From Rallus limicola (taxonomy: Eukaryota; Chordata; Aves; Gruiformes; Rallidae), in assembly GCA_022605955.1 (NCBI GenBank), contig JAKCOZ010000007.1:12901501-12965500 (forward strand): DNA of 64,000 nucleotides. Reading direction: 5' to 3'. The position numbers and the translations under genes were made by a program. Below are positions 22,985 to 35,724 of this stretch, piece after piece; the stretch's first letter is position 1, and the number at the start of each line of letters is the position of its first letter. Below the pieces are notes generated by a model. It made no database searches, was not told the DNA's origin, and saw only the letters and a list, made by a program, of their open reading frames with translations.

Positions 22985-23173
22985 AATCATAGAATCATAG
23001 AATGGTCTGGGTTGGAAGGGACCCCAAGGATCATAAAGTTCCAACCCCCCTGCCACAGGCAGGGACACCAACCTCCAGGCCCAGATCTACACAAGGTTGC
23101 CCAGGGCCCCATCCAACCTGGCCTTGAACACCTCCAGGGATGGGGCATCCACCGCCTCTCTGGGCAGCCTGTT

Positions 23174-24476
23174 CTAGCACCTCACTACTCTCTCTGTAAA
23201 AATCTTCCCCCTAATATCTAATTTAAACCTTCCCTCCTTTAGCTTTAGTCCATTCCCCCTTGTCCTGCCATTATCTACCCTTTTAAAAAGTTGATTCCCC
23301 TCCTGTTTGTATGTTCCCTTCAGGTACTGGAAAGCTGCAATGAGGTCCCCCTGCAGCCTTCTCTTCTCTAGGCTTAACAAGCCCAACTCCCCCAGGCTCT
23401 CCTTGTAGGGGAGGTACTCCAGCCCTCTAATTGTCATTGTGGCCCTCCTCTGAACCCTCTCCAACAGTTCTACATCTTTCTTGTACTGGGGCCCCCAGTT
23501 CTGGACACAGTACTCCAGATGGGGCCTCACGAGGGCAGAGTACAATCCCCTCCCTGTCCCTGCTGGCCACCCCTCTTCACATGGAGCCCAGGATACCATT
23601 GGCCTTCCAAGCTGCAAGAGCACACTGCTGGCTCATGTTAAGTTTTTCATCCACCATGACACCCAGGTCCTTCTCAGCAGGGCTACTCTCAAGGAGCTCT
23701 TCTCCCAGTCTGTAAATATGTCTGGGATTCTTCCGGCCCAAGCGCCACACCTTACACTTGGCAGTGTTGAACCTCATTAGGTTCACCCAGGCCCACCTTT
23801 CCAGACTCTCAAAATCCCTCTGGATGGCTTCCTTTCCTTCTATGGTGTCAACCACACCACTCAGCTTGGTGTCATCCACAAACTTGCTGAGGTTGCTCTC
23901 AATTCCCTCATCGATGTCATTGATAAAGATGTTAAAGAGCACGGGTCCCAAGACAGACCCCTGAGGGACCCCGCTTGTCACTGGCATCCACCTGGACATA
24001 GAGCCATTGACCAGCACCCTTTATCTACGTTCAGCCAAACAGTTTCTTATCCACTGGATGGTCCACCCATCAAATCCACATCTCTCCAATTTAGAGATAA
24101 GGATGTGGTGGGGGATTGTGTCAAAGGCCTTGCACAAGTCCAGGTAGATGACATCAGTGGCCTTCCCTTTATCTACCAATGCCTTCTATGATGTCACTCC
24201 ATCATAGAAGGGCACCAGATTGGTAAGGCACGACCTTCCCTTGGTGAAGCTGTGCTGGCTGTCCCAGATCACACACTCATCACTCATGTGCTCCCACATG
24301 TTGTCCAGGAGGATCTGTTCCATGATCTTCCCAGGCACAGAGGTGAGGCTCACAGGCCTGTAATTCCCTGGGTCTTTCTTGCTCCCTTTCTTATAACTGG
24401 GAGTGACGTGACCCATTTTCCAGTCCCCGGGGACCTTTCCTGACAGCCACGACTTTTCAAATATGATGGAGTGAGA
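23174..24476 (-). pseudogene. CR1 ORF2 reverse transcriptase remnant
   Basis: Three open pieces are recognisable. The segment starting at 24503 carries [19 protein letters not shown]. The piece at 24017-23577 carries [20 protein letters not shown] and the catalytic FVDDTK box, followed by the C-terminal [15 protein letters not shown] block. The piece at 23623-23174 carries [19 protein letters not shown] and the final domain. The first two share a frame but are separated by at least one stop; the third is shifted, so the reading frame is broken more than once. Endonuclease is absent. Dead copy. Confidence 0.9.
24182..24211. other. 12-bp perfect inverted repeat inside the CR1
   Basis: CCTTCTATGATG (24182-24193) and CATCATAGAAGG (24200-24211) are exact reverse complements around a 6-nt loop. 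The intact copy at the matching place (about 41008) lacks this symmetry, so it arose in this copy. Confidence 0.85.
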
Positions 24477-26447
24477 TATATGATGAGTGAGATACTGTCT
24501 CACATGAGATCTTCAGGTCATCCAAAGCACACATTTAGGATTCTTGTAGTTTCCCATTCCTTTTCAGTTTTCCTCCTCAACATCGTTGGCTATCTACCCA
24601 AGTTTTTCTGCTCCTCAGCCTGGTTTCAGGACAAGAATATAAATGTGGCCACAGTGTGATTTATCTCAGAGCGCTGAGGGCTCGCTCTACCTCTCTACAA
24701 AAAGAAGAAACCCAGAATAGTCTCAAAATTCTTTTGTAAAAGAAAAAAAAAAAACAAAAACAAAATAACCCAAACACACATACATCCCCACCCCACCCCA
24801 AAAAGCAACAATAAAAATAGGGGAAAAGGGGTTTTGGGATAATATCCATGAAGCTTAGGGGGAGAAAACAGAACACACACTCATCCACATATGTCAGAAA
24901 CTTAAAAGAATAAACAGAAAAAAAGACAGAAAAAACCCCTTAATTCCCATAACAAACCCCACATTAAAAAAATTTACTTTCTAAAACAATCTATATTTAA
25001 TACATTCTATTTTTCATATATTAACACTAGCAAATTAAAGCCACAAAAGAAAATGACATAAACTCACGGTTTACAGAATTTACTTTGCTTTAATTTTGGC
25101 AATAAATTCTAGCACTAATAGTTATTAGGAAAAAAAAAAAAAAAAAGAAAAGTATAGCCTGGAAGCACTTTGAAATTAAAAGGAAAACGGATCCCTATTT
25201 GGTGGAGAGTGGAGAGTGCTAGTGGTAGAATATAGCAGTAATGAACAAACCTGTTTTGCATCAGACAGCACAATGTTTTTGCTACAAACAGAAATTAAAG
25301 TATTTGTTTCTAGTGCCCAAATCTATCCTATCAATTTGATCTTAAAGGCTCTGTTATCTCACTCCTTAGGGTGTCAGGCTGTTGGCAAAGGAAAAAAATC
25401 ATTGATTTAAAACTCTATTCCGCAAGACTGTTAATTGTGGAGTGAATCTTACTCACAAGTCATCCCCATGAAGCTAATGGAAATGCTTTTGTGCATAAGA
25501 ATTAGAGCTGTCTGGGAATATTTTTTTTCTTGGATATTTGAACTTTTGAGGAAATATATGGGGTTTTACACTGACCTTTCAGTAAGTGATCATTTTACTG
25601 GCTGGAGAGAAAGAGATGGAGCAGTCAGGAGACCTGTGTGCATTGCCAGGGTCCCACACTGAGGTATACCCATACAATACATTCCTCTACAAAATGGTAA
25701 AGTAGTTGGGTAGGGAGGAAGGCCTGAGAGAGCCAGTTTCCATTCTGGTCTAACTGCTAGTCTAGAAATTAAAGAACTTCTCTAGCAAGTGGGAAAAATC
25801 TTTAGCAGAGGCTCAGTCACAGTCCTGTATTCCCCATATTAAAAAATAAAGAAGTACATTTTGTGAGGGGAGGAGTGTGTTGACTGTGCTCTGCTTGTTT
25901 CACAAATTTAGAAAGGGATTTTCCATGCCACTTTGTACACAGAGGCTTGGGCTCAAAGGAAAGCTTTTGTCTTGCACTCACACAGCACACAGGCCAGCAA
26001 AGGTCTACTCTTGAGGGTAGCACTGCTGCCCTGGGAAAACTACAATTATGTGCTATTTCAGTAGGGTCAAGATTAAGACATTCACATTTGTCATTGCAAG
26101 AAGGTCTGCTGGCTCCCGAAAGAAATTAAAGGCTAAAGTAAAGAGTAAAATACCTTATTACCTCCAGGTTAACTTATTCCTGCTCTGGTCATTCTGTTAA
26201 ACCATCACTAGCAATGCTTTTCCATGCCTTTGTGGCATGCACCTAAGGCCCGATCACCATCCTTCAGTAGGTGGCTCTTCCTAGTGTCTGAGATGATACC
26301 TTTTCATTGACAAGCCCAACTCTGCATTTCTTGTCTACTGCTCAGAAATTCTCAGTCCTTATTTGGAAGGATGGTGAGATTGTGTATTCGAGTTCAATCA
26401 CAAACCTATCTTCTTTACTGTTTGCAAATTGAAGTGGTTGGGATTTA
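24477..26447. other. Unique sequence with A-rich and CA-rich simple stretches
   Basis: Simple sequence lies at 24735-24810 (A runs with ACACA and CCCCACCCC) and at 25131-25148 (A run). Otherwise AT-rich, with no convincing frame. Confidence 0.55.
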
Positions 26448-27222
26448 GAACCATAGAATCATCAAGGTTGGAAAAAACCTTCAAGATCATCAAGTCCAAC
26501 TGTAAGCAGTACACCACCATAACTTCTAAACCATCTTCCAAAGCACCACATGTACCTACTTTTTTAACAGCTCCAGGGATATTGATTCCACCACCTCCCC
26601 GGGCGGTCTGTTCCAATGTTTCACCACTCTTTCAGTGAAGAATTTTTCCTAATATCCAATCTGAAACTCCCCCGGCACAACTTGAACCCATTCCCTCTTG
26701 TCCTGTCACTAGTTATTGAAGAGAAGAGGCCAACATCCACTTCACTACAACCTCCTTTCAGGTAGCTGTAGAGAGCGATAAAGCTTCCCCCTCAGCCTCC
26801 TCTTCTCCAGGCTGAACAGCCCCAACTCCCTCAGCCTCATTTCGTAAGACCTGTTCTCCAGATCCCTAATCAGTCTAGTTGCCTTGGTCTGCACCCTATC
26901 CAGCACCAAAATGTCCTTCCTATGCAGTGGCGCCCAAAACTGCACACAGTACTCAAGGTGCAGCTTTACCAGGGCTGAGTAGAGGGGTAAGATCACCTCC
27001 CTGGCCCCGCTGGCCACACTGTTCCTGATACAAGCCAGGATACCTTTGGCCTTCTTGGCCACCTGGGCACACTGCTGGCTCATGTTCAGCCAGGTGTCAA
27101 TCAACATCCCCAGGTCCCTCTGTGCTGGGCAGCTCTCCTGCCAATCTTCCCTAAGCCTGTAGTGCTGCTGGAGGTACTTGTGGCTGTAGTGCAGGACCCG
27201 GCACTTGGCCTTCTTGAAATGC
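26448..27222 (-). mobile_element. CR1 LINE, 5'-truncated, about 775 bp
   Basis: The 3' end at left carries CATAGAATCATCAAGGTTGG and TCATCAAGTCCAACTG. Reading leftwards, the minus strand encodes the ORF2 C-terminus, with [20 protein letters not shown] and [20 protein letters not shown] in one open piece (26745-27107). It ends abruptly at CTTGGCCTTCTTGAA. The subfamily matches the long copy at 39.8 kb more closely than the one at 23 kb, judged by eye. Confidence 0.95.
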
Positions 27223-30190
27223 TATAAGATTGTAACTAACTGTATTAGTGGAAAAACTCAATACTGTACTACCATGTGCTGTCAAACAACTTTACTCTTA
27301 CCATGAGCACAAAGCAGAGATCCAAAAGCTTTCTCCACTGACCGAGCACTGCCTACATCCAGCACTGAACCAGGCCTTTGAGCTAAAATCTCCCAGTGCC
27401 CAAGCCAGCTAGATCAAAAGCAGGAAAGCTCCAATACTGCCCTAAGTCCTACATGTGCATGTATACATAGATAAATGTATATATATATACATATATATAT
27501 ATACATATATATACATAGAGACATACACAGACAAAGACTGGTGACACAGCTTTGTTTCTTTTCTTGGATTAGGCCCTCATGCCATTTAGTAGGACATGCT
27601 GGGGTTTTTTGTAGTTAAACTCATATTTGAATATTTCTTATAGTTTTACCTATTAAAGTTGAAAGGTCTCTTCACGACCTGAAAAAAAAAACAAACTCTT
27701 CCACAAATACAGACCCTTTGAGAAGAAAAATATCAAGGCTAGCTTGTTGTTACTTTTAGGACTCACTGCGCAGTTCAATGCTATTTTAGGGATATGTGAG
27801 CTATCTCTGAAGCAAAGTATGGAACAGTGTTGCAAAGTGATAAATTAAGTCCAAGAAGAAATGCAACTTCATCACTGAGGTCTTGCATCTGTGGTAAATA
27901 CAATCAAACTCCTGACAGAAGCAACAGGGAAGGGCAGGGGTGGGGGTATCACCATAATTGTAGATGAAACAGATGACTTTTCCTATCCACATCTGCTGTA
28001 CTGAAAAAGGATTGATCTAATTAAAAGCAAGAATCTGGAGCGATGAGTTCAGGTTTTCCCACCTGGGATAGGTTTGCTGTGGGACTAAGTGTCTCTGTTC
28101 TTAAGATTCCCATTTCTAGAAAGAGGGAAAATAGCTTTTTCGTTTCTTCCAGTGATTTTGTGCAAATAAATATGTGGTACTTGCAAGTGTTGTGTAAGAA
28201 TGTAAAATAGAGTCTGAACAGCAGCCTCAAGAAGATGAGCATGATACTCATTCTTTTAAAGCAAGGATATAAAATCAGTAGAGCAGAAGCGCATTATTAA
28301 ACTTTTATTCTTTCCAAGGTTGTAAGATCGTTCCCCTGAAGGTGACTTGTCAGGAACACATGCATTCTCTGTAAGCCTCCAATTTCTAGTTGCAGTTTGT
28401 TAAATATTACTGATAATAGCATCAAGGCTTTTATGCCCCAAAATGTGGTATTTTCCACAGCTACCCACAGAATCACTGACCTGACAAATTTTGCCCATCA
28501 TGCACCAAGTAAAAATAAGGTAAGAGGAACCTAAAGTAAAATTTCCTAATCTTATAGCAGACATTTAAATCTAAGCTAGTCATCCAAGGCTTCCTTTCGA
28601 GTCCATGTTGTGAATACATGCCTTCTACCACGTTACTCATCTCATCCTAAAGCAGACAACAAAAAGCAGGTCAGAACTGCTGATGAGGAAGGGGTTTTTC
28701 TTCTGTCAACTGCAGCATGAGGAGCTTACCTAAAACTGTCTACACTGTGTCGCACCATGTATGAATTTTCTCTCAGTGTTTTGCATAGGCCATCTTTACC
28801 TCATTTCTCTCATACGTTTAGGAAGTTTTTTAGCATAATCTAAAATAAGTTTCCCAAATGATAACACATTTAGACAGAAAATTAAATGGAGATTACACCT
28901 TTTCCCTCCGATGAGACGTATGTGTGTCAGGCAAATTAATTGTACGAAAATTTTCTGGAGCTTGAGTTTGTCATACATAGCTGGGTAAAGGATAGAGAAA
29001 GTTTAAAAACTACAGCGAGCTTTTTCTTCCTGCTGAAGTAGTAAATGTTCCTGCTTCTACAAAAATATGGTGCTTCCTGAAGCCAGGCTATACAAGCTAA
29101 GGGAGAAGAAAAAAGTACATGGCATCCTAAAATTACTTTCTTTTTGATAAATATTTTTTTCCATGTTTCCTAAAAAAAAAAGAAAGTCTGCCACATCTTT
29201 TCACAGGGCTTATACCTGTATACACACCTCTGTGCAAAGGGAAAGCTCCTCCACCCTTCTGCAAAGAAAAGATTAAAAGCACCACTTGCCCACAAACATA
29301 ACAGCGAGGATTCAAAGAATTGCTCAGAAATTCCATAGGCAAGAAGAATAAAGCTCTTCTGACAATACTTAGGAGTAAATTACATGCTGACGGATTTTAA
29401 ATAAGCCCAACACATACATTTTGCCCACGAACACTGGGATTTCAGAAAGCATTTATGCCTTAAACAGAGAACAGCTTCCAGAAGTCTTGATAAATTTTCC
29501 CAATTTAACTTCAGTGATCAATAACATGTTTTCAGAAGAGGCCTCTTGGGAAAACCTACTTAACAAGCAATTACATTCACGAGAAATACCCTCTTCTTTG
29601 TGGTTACTTCTAAACAATTACTTCTGAAATGAAAGACATGAGTAAAGTTACATTTAAACTGCTGCCATTAATACAACAAAGAGGACCTTAAAATTAACTG
29701 AAGAGGAAAGATATTGTATGTTTTTGTGGCTTTATCACATAGCACTAATGAAAGAAAGAAAACAGAATTTTAGTTACAGAGAAGTAGTGCAGATCTGCTC
29801 ATTGTTTTCAAGATCTTTTAAAGGATGAAAAAAGGAAATCCCTAAAGAAATGGTTTTAATTTTAGAACAGAACAGTAAGGGATTGGATCTGATCTTTATC
29901 CTTGTTAAATGTCCAGCTTCTTTTATTGACAAACCTCTTTGTATGTCAAATAGATCTTAAGAAGTTCTGAGTTTCCAAGACAAAGCAATGCAGCCTCCTA
30001 AAGGCATGAGCTGCATTTAAAAAGCCATTATCTCTTTCTTCAGATAGACAGATGAAAACAGCTGAATTTTATCTCAAATAGAAGCCCAGACTGCATCAGG
30101 AGAGGAGGGCCTGACCTGTTCCTGACACTTCAGGCAGAGAAGCTTCTGAGCATCTGGAGATCATTTCCAATGGTATGCTGTGTTGCTTCT
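27223..30190. other. Unique AT-rich sequence with a TA microsatellite
   Basis: An imperfect (TA)n run interrupted by C lies at 27476-27517. No frame above 76 codons. Nothing else recognised. Confidence 0.55.
27476..27517. repeat. TA-rich microsatellite
   Basis: Blocks of TATATATA separated by single C bases (TATACATATA pattern), self-complementary and so able to form a hairpin. Confidence 0.9.
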
Positions 30191-30954
30191 TGTACTGGGT
30201 GCATGTGCCCAGGCACTGGTGGGTGGCTGCAGGGTGGCTTCTGTGAGGAGAAGCTGGACTGTCCCAGGTTGGACACAGGTAGGTCCAGCCAGCTCCAAGC
30301 CACCTATCACAGAGCAGGGCTGAGACCATCAGCAACACCAGTGGCTCCTATGCGGGAACATATTTAAGACCGGATAAAAAAAAAATGCTGCATAGCATCT
30401 GTGAGAAAGGAGTGAGAAAAATTAAAGAGAACCAACTTTGCAGACACCAAGGCCATTGAAGGAGCAGGGGACAAGATGCTCTAGGTGCCGGAGGAAGGAT
30501 TCCCCTGCAGGACCTACACTGGAGCCAATGGATATTTCTGAAGGACTAGAGCTCATGGACACCCCACACTGGAGCAGAGAAGAAGTGTTGGGGAAAAAAA
30601 AGCATCAGAGAAGGGCTGTTATGGACTGATTCCAAAAACCCATTTCTGCCCCCCAGCTGCACCACTAGAGGTGCCTGGAGAGAAGTTAAGGCTGTGATAA
30701 GGGGGAGGGCAGGTCTTGTTTCAACATTTTGCTTTTTATTTACCGCTACTTGAATTAGTAATTACGTTTTTAACTGACATTAAATCAATTTTCCCTATGT
30801 TGAATCTGTTTTGCCTGTGACTAATTGGTAAGCAGCCTTTACCTCAGCCCAGAAGCTTTCTGGTTCCTGTTCTTCCTATTTTCTCCCCTGAGGGAAGAAG
30901 GTGAGAGCATGACTGGATGGGTGCTTGTCTGCTGGCCAAGTCTAACCCACCCCG
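30191..30954 (+). repeat. Solo LTR of an avian ERV (copy A)
   Basis: It begins TGTACTGGGTGCATGTG and ends AACCCACCCCG. It shares an ordered set of blocks with copies B and C of this window: GGTGGCTTCTG near the start, TGCAGACACCAAGG (30439-30452; B at 59272-59285), GGTGCCGGA, and TGTTGAATCTGTTTTGCC (from 30798; B from 60688; C minus, 32791-32813). The five bases before (CTTCT) and after (CTTGT) match at four positions, as expected for an old 5-bp target duplication. No viral genes adjoin it, so it is a solo LTR left by recombination. I recognise it as a very common bird repeat but do not assert a database name. Confidence 0.85.
30360..30369 (+). promoter_or_regulatory. TATA-like box in LTR copy A
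   Basis: ATATTTAAGA lies 170 bp into the LTR, just before a short A-run and the GTGAGAAAGGAGTGAGAAA block, a usual U3/R arrangement. Activity unknown. Confidence 0.45.
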
Positions 30955-32667
30955 CTTGTGTCCTGCTGCCTGAGCAGGAGCACAGCATAGAAATTTCAAC
31001 CTGTTGATCAAATTTTGACCATCACCTTTCACTAATTTGGGATTTGGTTCTTTTAATCTTCAGTAGAAGGAGTATTACTTATTGAAGCCCACAGATACAG
31101 GCTGGGGTAAGATAACACATGCAGTAGTTTGAACAAGTCCTGAATATCCAGCACAGATGATGAGAAGCACAAACTCAGTGACTTTACACCATCCCCAAAG
31201 CTGAAAGCAGGCCCAGTTTAAGTTAAAAGTTATCTCAAAGATAACGTGTGTCAATCAAGGCTCTCCAAAACTTGAGAACACACTGCTCACATACGGGGTT
31301 TTTTTCTCACAGTGAGTTAGAAGGGGCAGTAGAGAAACCAATTTGGGAATTTTCTACCCTTTTGTCCTCCACCAAAGGGGAAACTTGGAACAGTCAGTGA
31401 GATGGGATTAGCAGTAGTTCTGCTGGCAAAGACATTGTAGAATATTTTATATTTGAAAGTCATACTTTTAACTGCTGTAAAACAAAAGTGACAGAAAAAC
31501 CTTTTTTTCTTGGAAAGTCTCTTTTATATCGGTGGTGTGTAGCCACATGAGGATGTGACATAGCATTTAGACATCAGTATCTGTTTTAAGAACCAAGTCA
31601 TCTAGTCCAGTATTACACAAGAATTAAGTCTCATGGACGAGCACATGCTAACACATGGCTTACACATTTGTTGATCTTTGATTTCCTTCTCCTCTTGAAA
31701 GAGCTGTATAATAAATTCAAAGGAGTAACAAGAAGAATTACCACACAAGAGCAGTGAACTGGAAAAATTCCTAATGGTGTTTATATTCATAATTTACATC
31801 CAATTTGCAACTTCATTCAGATCTCCAGCCAGTTAGTGTCTCTTCAAGTGAGTTAGATTTTTTTTTTAAAAGTACTATTTCTGTTGAACAATCTCTTAGT
31901 TTGCCTGTAAATAAAATCGTTTTGTTAAAAACTCTTGAATTATCTCTAAGTAATGAACCATTTGTAGCACAATCTTTCCACACTAATAAAAAGAGATGCC
32001 TGAACTGGAAATTTTTATCTGAATTGTTAGGACAGCAGCATTGGTTCTGGCACTTCTCAAGTTTGTAATTATGGAAAAGAATCTGTCCAGAAAACTGAAT
32101 GTCAAACTTAAACTCAGTAAAACTGAAATGGGGAAAAAGACTGAACTAAACACACACCTCCACTCTCATTACACAGAAAAACAATTTCCAGACAATTTCA
32201 ATGAGCTTTCAAAATTGTGATTTCTAATTGTCATTTGTTATGAAGAAAAGTGAAAACTCTTAGGCATATATAGTACAGTACCAAATAAATAGTTCTTCTG
32301 ACATTTTTTTCAGGTAAACAGATGAATTGGCCTATGGAAAAAAATGCAGTAAGTTCTGTTGGATATTAAAACACAAGAAAAACATAATTTTTCATAAGAC
32401 ATGGCAAGTTTTGATCTCAAACTGTTCTCAAATGAAACTGCATGGGTTGGTTTTTTTTTCAAAAAGAGTCAGGGGCAGCAAAAATCAAACCTGCAGAACG
32501 AACTGCAGCCAGACTTTCTCAGAAGACCCTATACTGCAGAAGCAACACACAATTCGAAGCTCACTAGCTGACTAACTTTGAAAAAACCTTGTCTTTTCTT
32601 TTTTATTTGCTTGTGAAGTGAGACCAAAAAACATGTTGCTCCAAATGCTTCTGAGTAACTCTGTGGC
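30955..32667. other. Unique sequence between LTR copies A and C
   Basis: AT-rich, frames of 87 codons or fewer with no motif. Nothing recognised. Confidence 0.55.
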
Positions 32668-33135
32668 GTGCTGAAGCTGTCTGGAGGCCAGGTTCGCCTT
32701 AAAATCATTCTGTCACTCCCCTTCTCAGCAGGTCAAGGGAATGAAGATTTAATGAAAGGCTCACAGGAAGAGATCATTCAGCAATTACCATCATGGGCAA
32801 AACAGACTCAACACAAAAAGAAAGCATCTGATTTATTACCCCATGAAAACAGAGTAGGATAATGAGAAATAAACTCAAATCTTAAAACACCACCCCCCAC
32901 CCCTTCCTTTACTCCCAAATTCTCTACTTCCATCCTCAAGGCAGGGCAGGGGGACAGGGAATGGGGGTTGTGGTCAGTTTTCTCTACTGCTCCTTCCTCC
33001 TCAGTGGGAAGACTCCTCACACTCTTCCCCTGCTCCAGCACTGGGTCCTCCCTGGGCTGCAGGTGAAATCTCTGCTCTCCATCATTATCCATGGGCTGCA
33101 GAGGGACAGCTTGCCTCACCATGGCCTTACCATTT
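32668..33135 (-). repeat. Partial LTR, same family as A and B (copy C, minus strand)
   Basis: Read on the minus strand, the block AAGGAAGGGGTGGGGGGTGG ... CTCATTATCCTACTCTG (32905 to 32850) parallels B at 59530-59588. TGTTGAGTCTGTTTTGCC parallels B at 60688, and GGCCTCCAGACAGC parallels the B end. The 5' half of the LTR is missing beyond about 33135. It retains the AATAAA poly(A) signal (minus, 32832-32837) in the gap where copy B carries its CR1. Boundaries are approximate. Confidence 0.8.
32832..32837 (-). terminator. AATAAA polyadenylation signal in LTR copy C
   Basis: A canonical hexamer on the minus strand at the expected R-region position of the LTR. Confidence 0.5.
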
Positions 33136-34699
33136 AGACACTTAGAAAATGAGCAGTGGCAGGACCTAAATTGGTCTTTACCACTCATACAATCTATACT
33201 TTGTATTATACATCACCATTTGTATCACAGAGGAGATCAGGTTGCTTCAGCTGTAATCGTATATCTGTAATAAAGGACTCAGTCAAGTTGTAAATACACT
33301 ACACTAGCTATGAACGACTGCAAGTCTACACTCATCCCCAGCTCTGACATTCAGTAGAGATGGATTCTGTTGCATTTCCCATGTAACTGTGTAACTATTT
33401 TGTTCATAAAATTTGACTTTTCCTCCAGAGACAGCCTGAAGGATGTTCAAAACTGCATGAATTGAAAATATCCAAAACTTAAAGAGGTCTGTAAACAGAA
33501 ATGGAGAAGTGGTTAGATGAGCATAATGCCTTCATTTATTGAGAACTCACTCTTGCAAAATATTTACTAGCAATCCTACACAGCAGGCTTAAAGCTAACT
33601 CTCAGATCTCTACTGCTCACACAGCACATAAAGAAAAACCCAGATACTCCTCGTAAAAGCAGGAACCATTTTCCATGTTCCTTCCTTTACAGAGCAGTAC
33701 AAAACCTACTCACACACCAAAAGCTGGGGCTCTGAATGACCAAATGCAGCAAACAGCCAATGGTCCTAAAGCAGCCTCGCTAAATCCACTCTTCAGTGAC
33801 CAAAAGCTTGCCCTAAAGTTCAGTCCCCAGCAACAGATACAGAGTACAGCCTTGTATACTTATCTAGGGAAAACATATTGGATAGTGCACATTCCTGTCT
33901 CATTCTCTTATTAAAGGAATGCAAATATAACTGCAATCCTGCCCTAGAGACCCACTAATTTGCATTTTTTCCTCATAGAATCATTTCGACTTATCATCAT
34001 GAATGCAAGTTATCTGAAACATGAGGTGATGTGGTGAACTCTTCCTCAGAATTGCTTTTAGAAAGTGGCAGAACCCTTGATTTACCCTGTTGCTGACTTC
34101 CTAGTATGCCAAGCACAACCAACAATTTAGAGCAAGATACTGGATCAGGGGTGAAAACTTAGTTTTCCTCCATTCTTCAGAGGAATGCACTTCAGCACTT
34201 TTTTCAATATCACAAATAGAATATGCCTGCCAAAGCAAAGCTTTTAAGAAAATGCTTAGTATAAGTTAGTATGACTTCAGTAATTTATTTATAAAATTTT
34301 AATGTTCATGATCTGCTTTAAGGTGAAATTATAATCTTTTCTGTATAAGGAAGATACTTTTTACATCTATCCTCATTTGCATTTTTACATACAAGACCTC
34401 ATAGAATGACTTCAAAATCTGACTTTTAAAAGATGAAATAATACTACAGTACATTAGCCATTCTAATTCTAATTAGGCTTTTCTAATTTCCAAAGTCCCT
34501 TATTTTTCCACCATGCAAGAAACAGAGGTACTAGATAACTAGAATCTGAATGCAGTGCACCCTTAAGGCTAAACTAGGAATCAAGTCCTTTATAGTTAAG
34601 ACCCATGCTTGAGAGGCATGCAGTTTAAGTATAAACATAGCCAAGACACAAATATCTTTGTCTCAAAATTAAGATTTAGGAGCCTGTTAAATTAAACAG

Positions 34700-34940
34700 T
34701 GCCTCTAGAAGCAAGTGCAACTTGCTGCTTACGATAGGGGATAAAATACATGCACAGAAAACATTCTTCTCTTTTCTCTTCCCGTTTATTTCTACCTGCA
34801 TGTGGCTGCAGCCTTTAACCTGTTCAAGCTCCATTTCTTTAGGGGATGACATTTGGATTGCGCTGGTAATTAGCCTGGGGAGGCAAAGACTAATGACCCC
34901 AATTACTGCTGGAGGCACAGCTGGAAAGTCTTAAAAGCTA
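34700..34940. other. Possible conserved non-coding element with homeodomain-type sites
   Basis: Several TAAT/ATTA cores occur close together (GGTAATTAGCC, CTAATGACC, CCAATTACT within 34865-34910) in sequence of balanced composition with no repeat family. Short TAAT cores are common by chance, so this stays weak until aligned. Confidence 0.25.
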
Positions 34941-35701
34941 AAGTTTATCAGAGCGTGGGGGGATGGGGGAGTGGAGGGTGTTAAAATACAAACAGAACAT
35001 ATTTCCTTGAACCAAGACATCTACATAGGGTTTCAGTGTTCTTGTAAATGTTTTGTAAATTTAAATTCTATAAGAAAAAATTTGGTTTTGAATCTAAAAC
35101 AAAGGGATTTTTTTAAGCAATCCAAACCTTCAAGAAGGGTTGATGACAAGGAGAATTTCCAAGGAACATAAGCACCATATTAAAAATGGCCACATGTATT
35201 CAAAAGCACCTTTTACTTCTTTCACTGTGTAGCCCTGTAGTAAGGTCTTGCCTCCACTAGTACCAGATTACATTCTTGTAACTGAGTTTGTGAGGTCTCT
35301 GGACTGCTACATTGGAGTTTTCCCAAATGGATTGAGGGAGAGGAAAACTGCGGCATGAGCATCACATTCCTCCCAGTGAAGAACTCCAGATACCAGTGAC
35401 ATGATGTAACACCTCTTCACATAACACAGACTGAAGTGAAACCACTGACCTTTGGACCCAACAGAGTAGGGGGAAGATGAGCATAACCCTAAGAAAAGGG
35501 GTAGAAGTTCATGTTGCAATTTTAGTACTATTATTTCTATTATTGTGACATTTTCTGTACCAGTATTCTGATTGCAGTATTCTTTGGTTTTATGCGCAGT
35601 GAGATACAGGCTAATGATGTTGCTTAAATTGGACTATTAAGTTTTCTATTATGCCTACAATAAGTACTTGGCTTTATAGATAAATACATGTGTATGCACA
35701 C

Positions 35702-35724
35702 ATATATATATATATATATATAGT
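35702..35724. repeat. TA microsatellite
   Basis: An uninterrupted AT/TA alternation of 23 bp, with a second shorter ATATATA run near 35743. Confidence 0.95.

Larger units (their letters stand above)
22985..24476 (-). mobile_element. CR1 LINE, 5'-truncated, about 1.5 kb
   Basis: The left end is the CR1 tail (AATCATAGAATCATAGAAT) followed by GGTCTGGGTTGGAAGGGACC. Reading the minus strand, the copy begins within the reverse-transcriptase palm and runs through the ORF2 end and 3' untranslated region. The right boundary is set where similarity to the reverse-transcriptase coding text stops, near 24476. Confidence 0.95.

Noticed and set aside
32808..33188. 126-codon minus-strand frame
   Set aside because: It lies almost wholly inside LTR copy C and is explained by that non-coding repeat.
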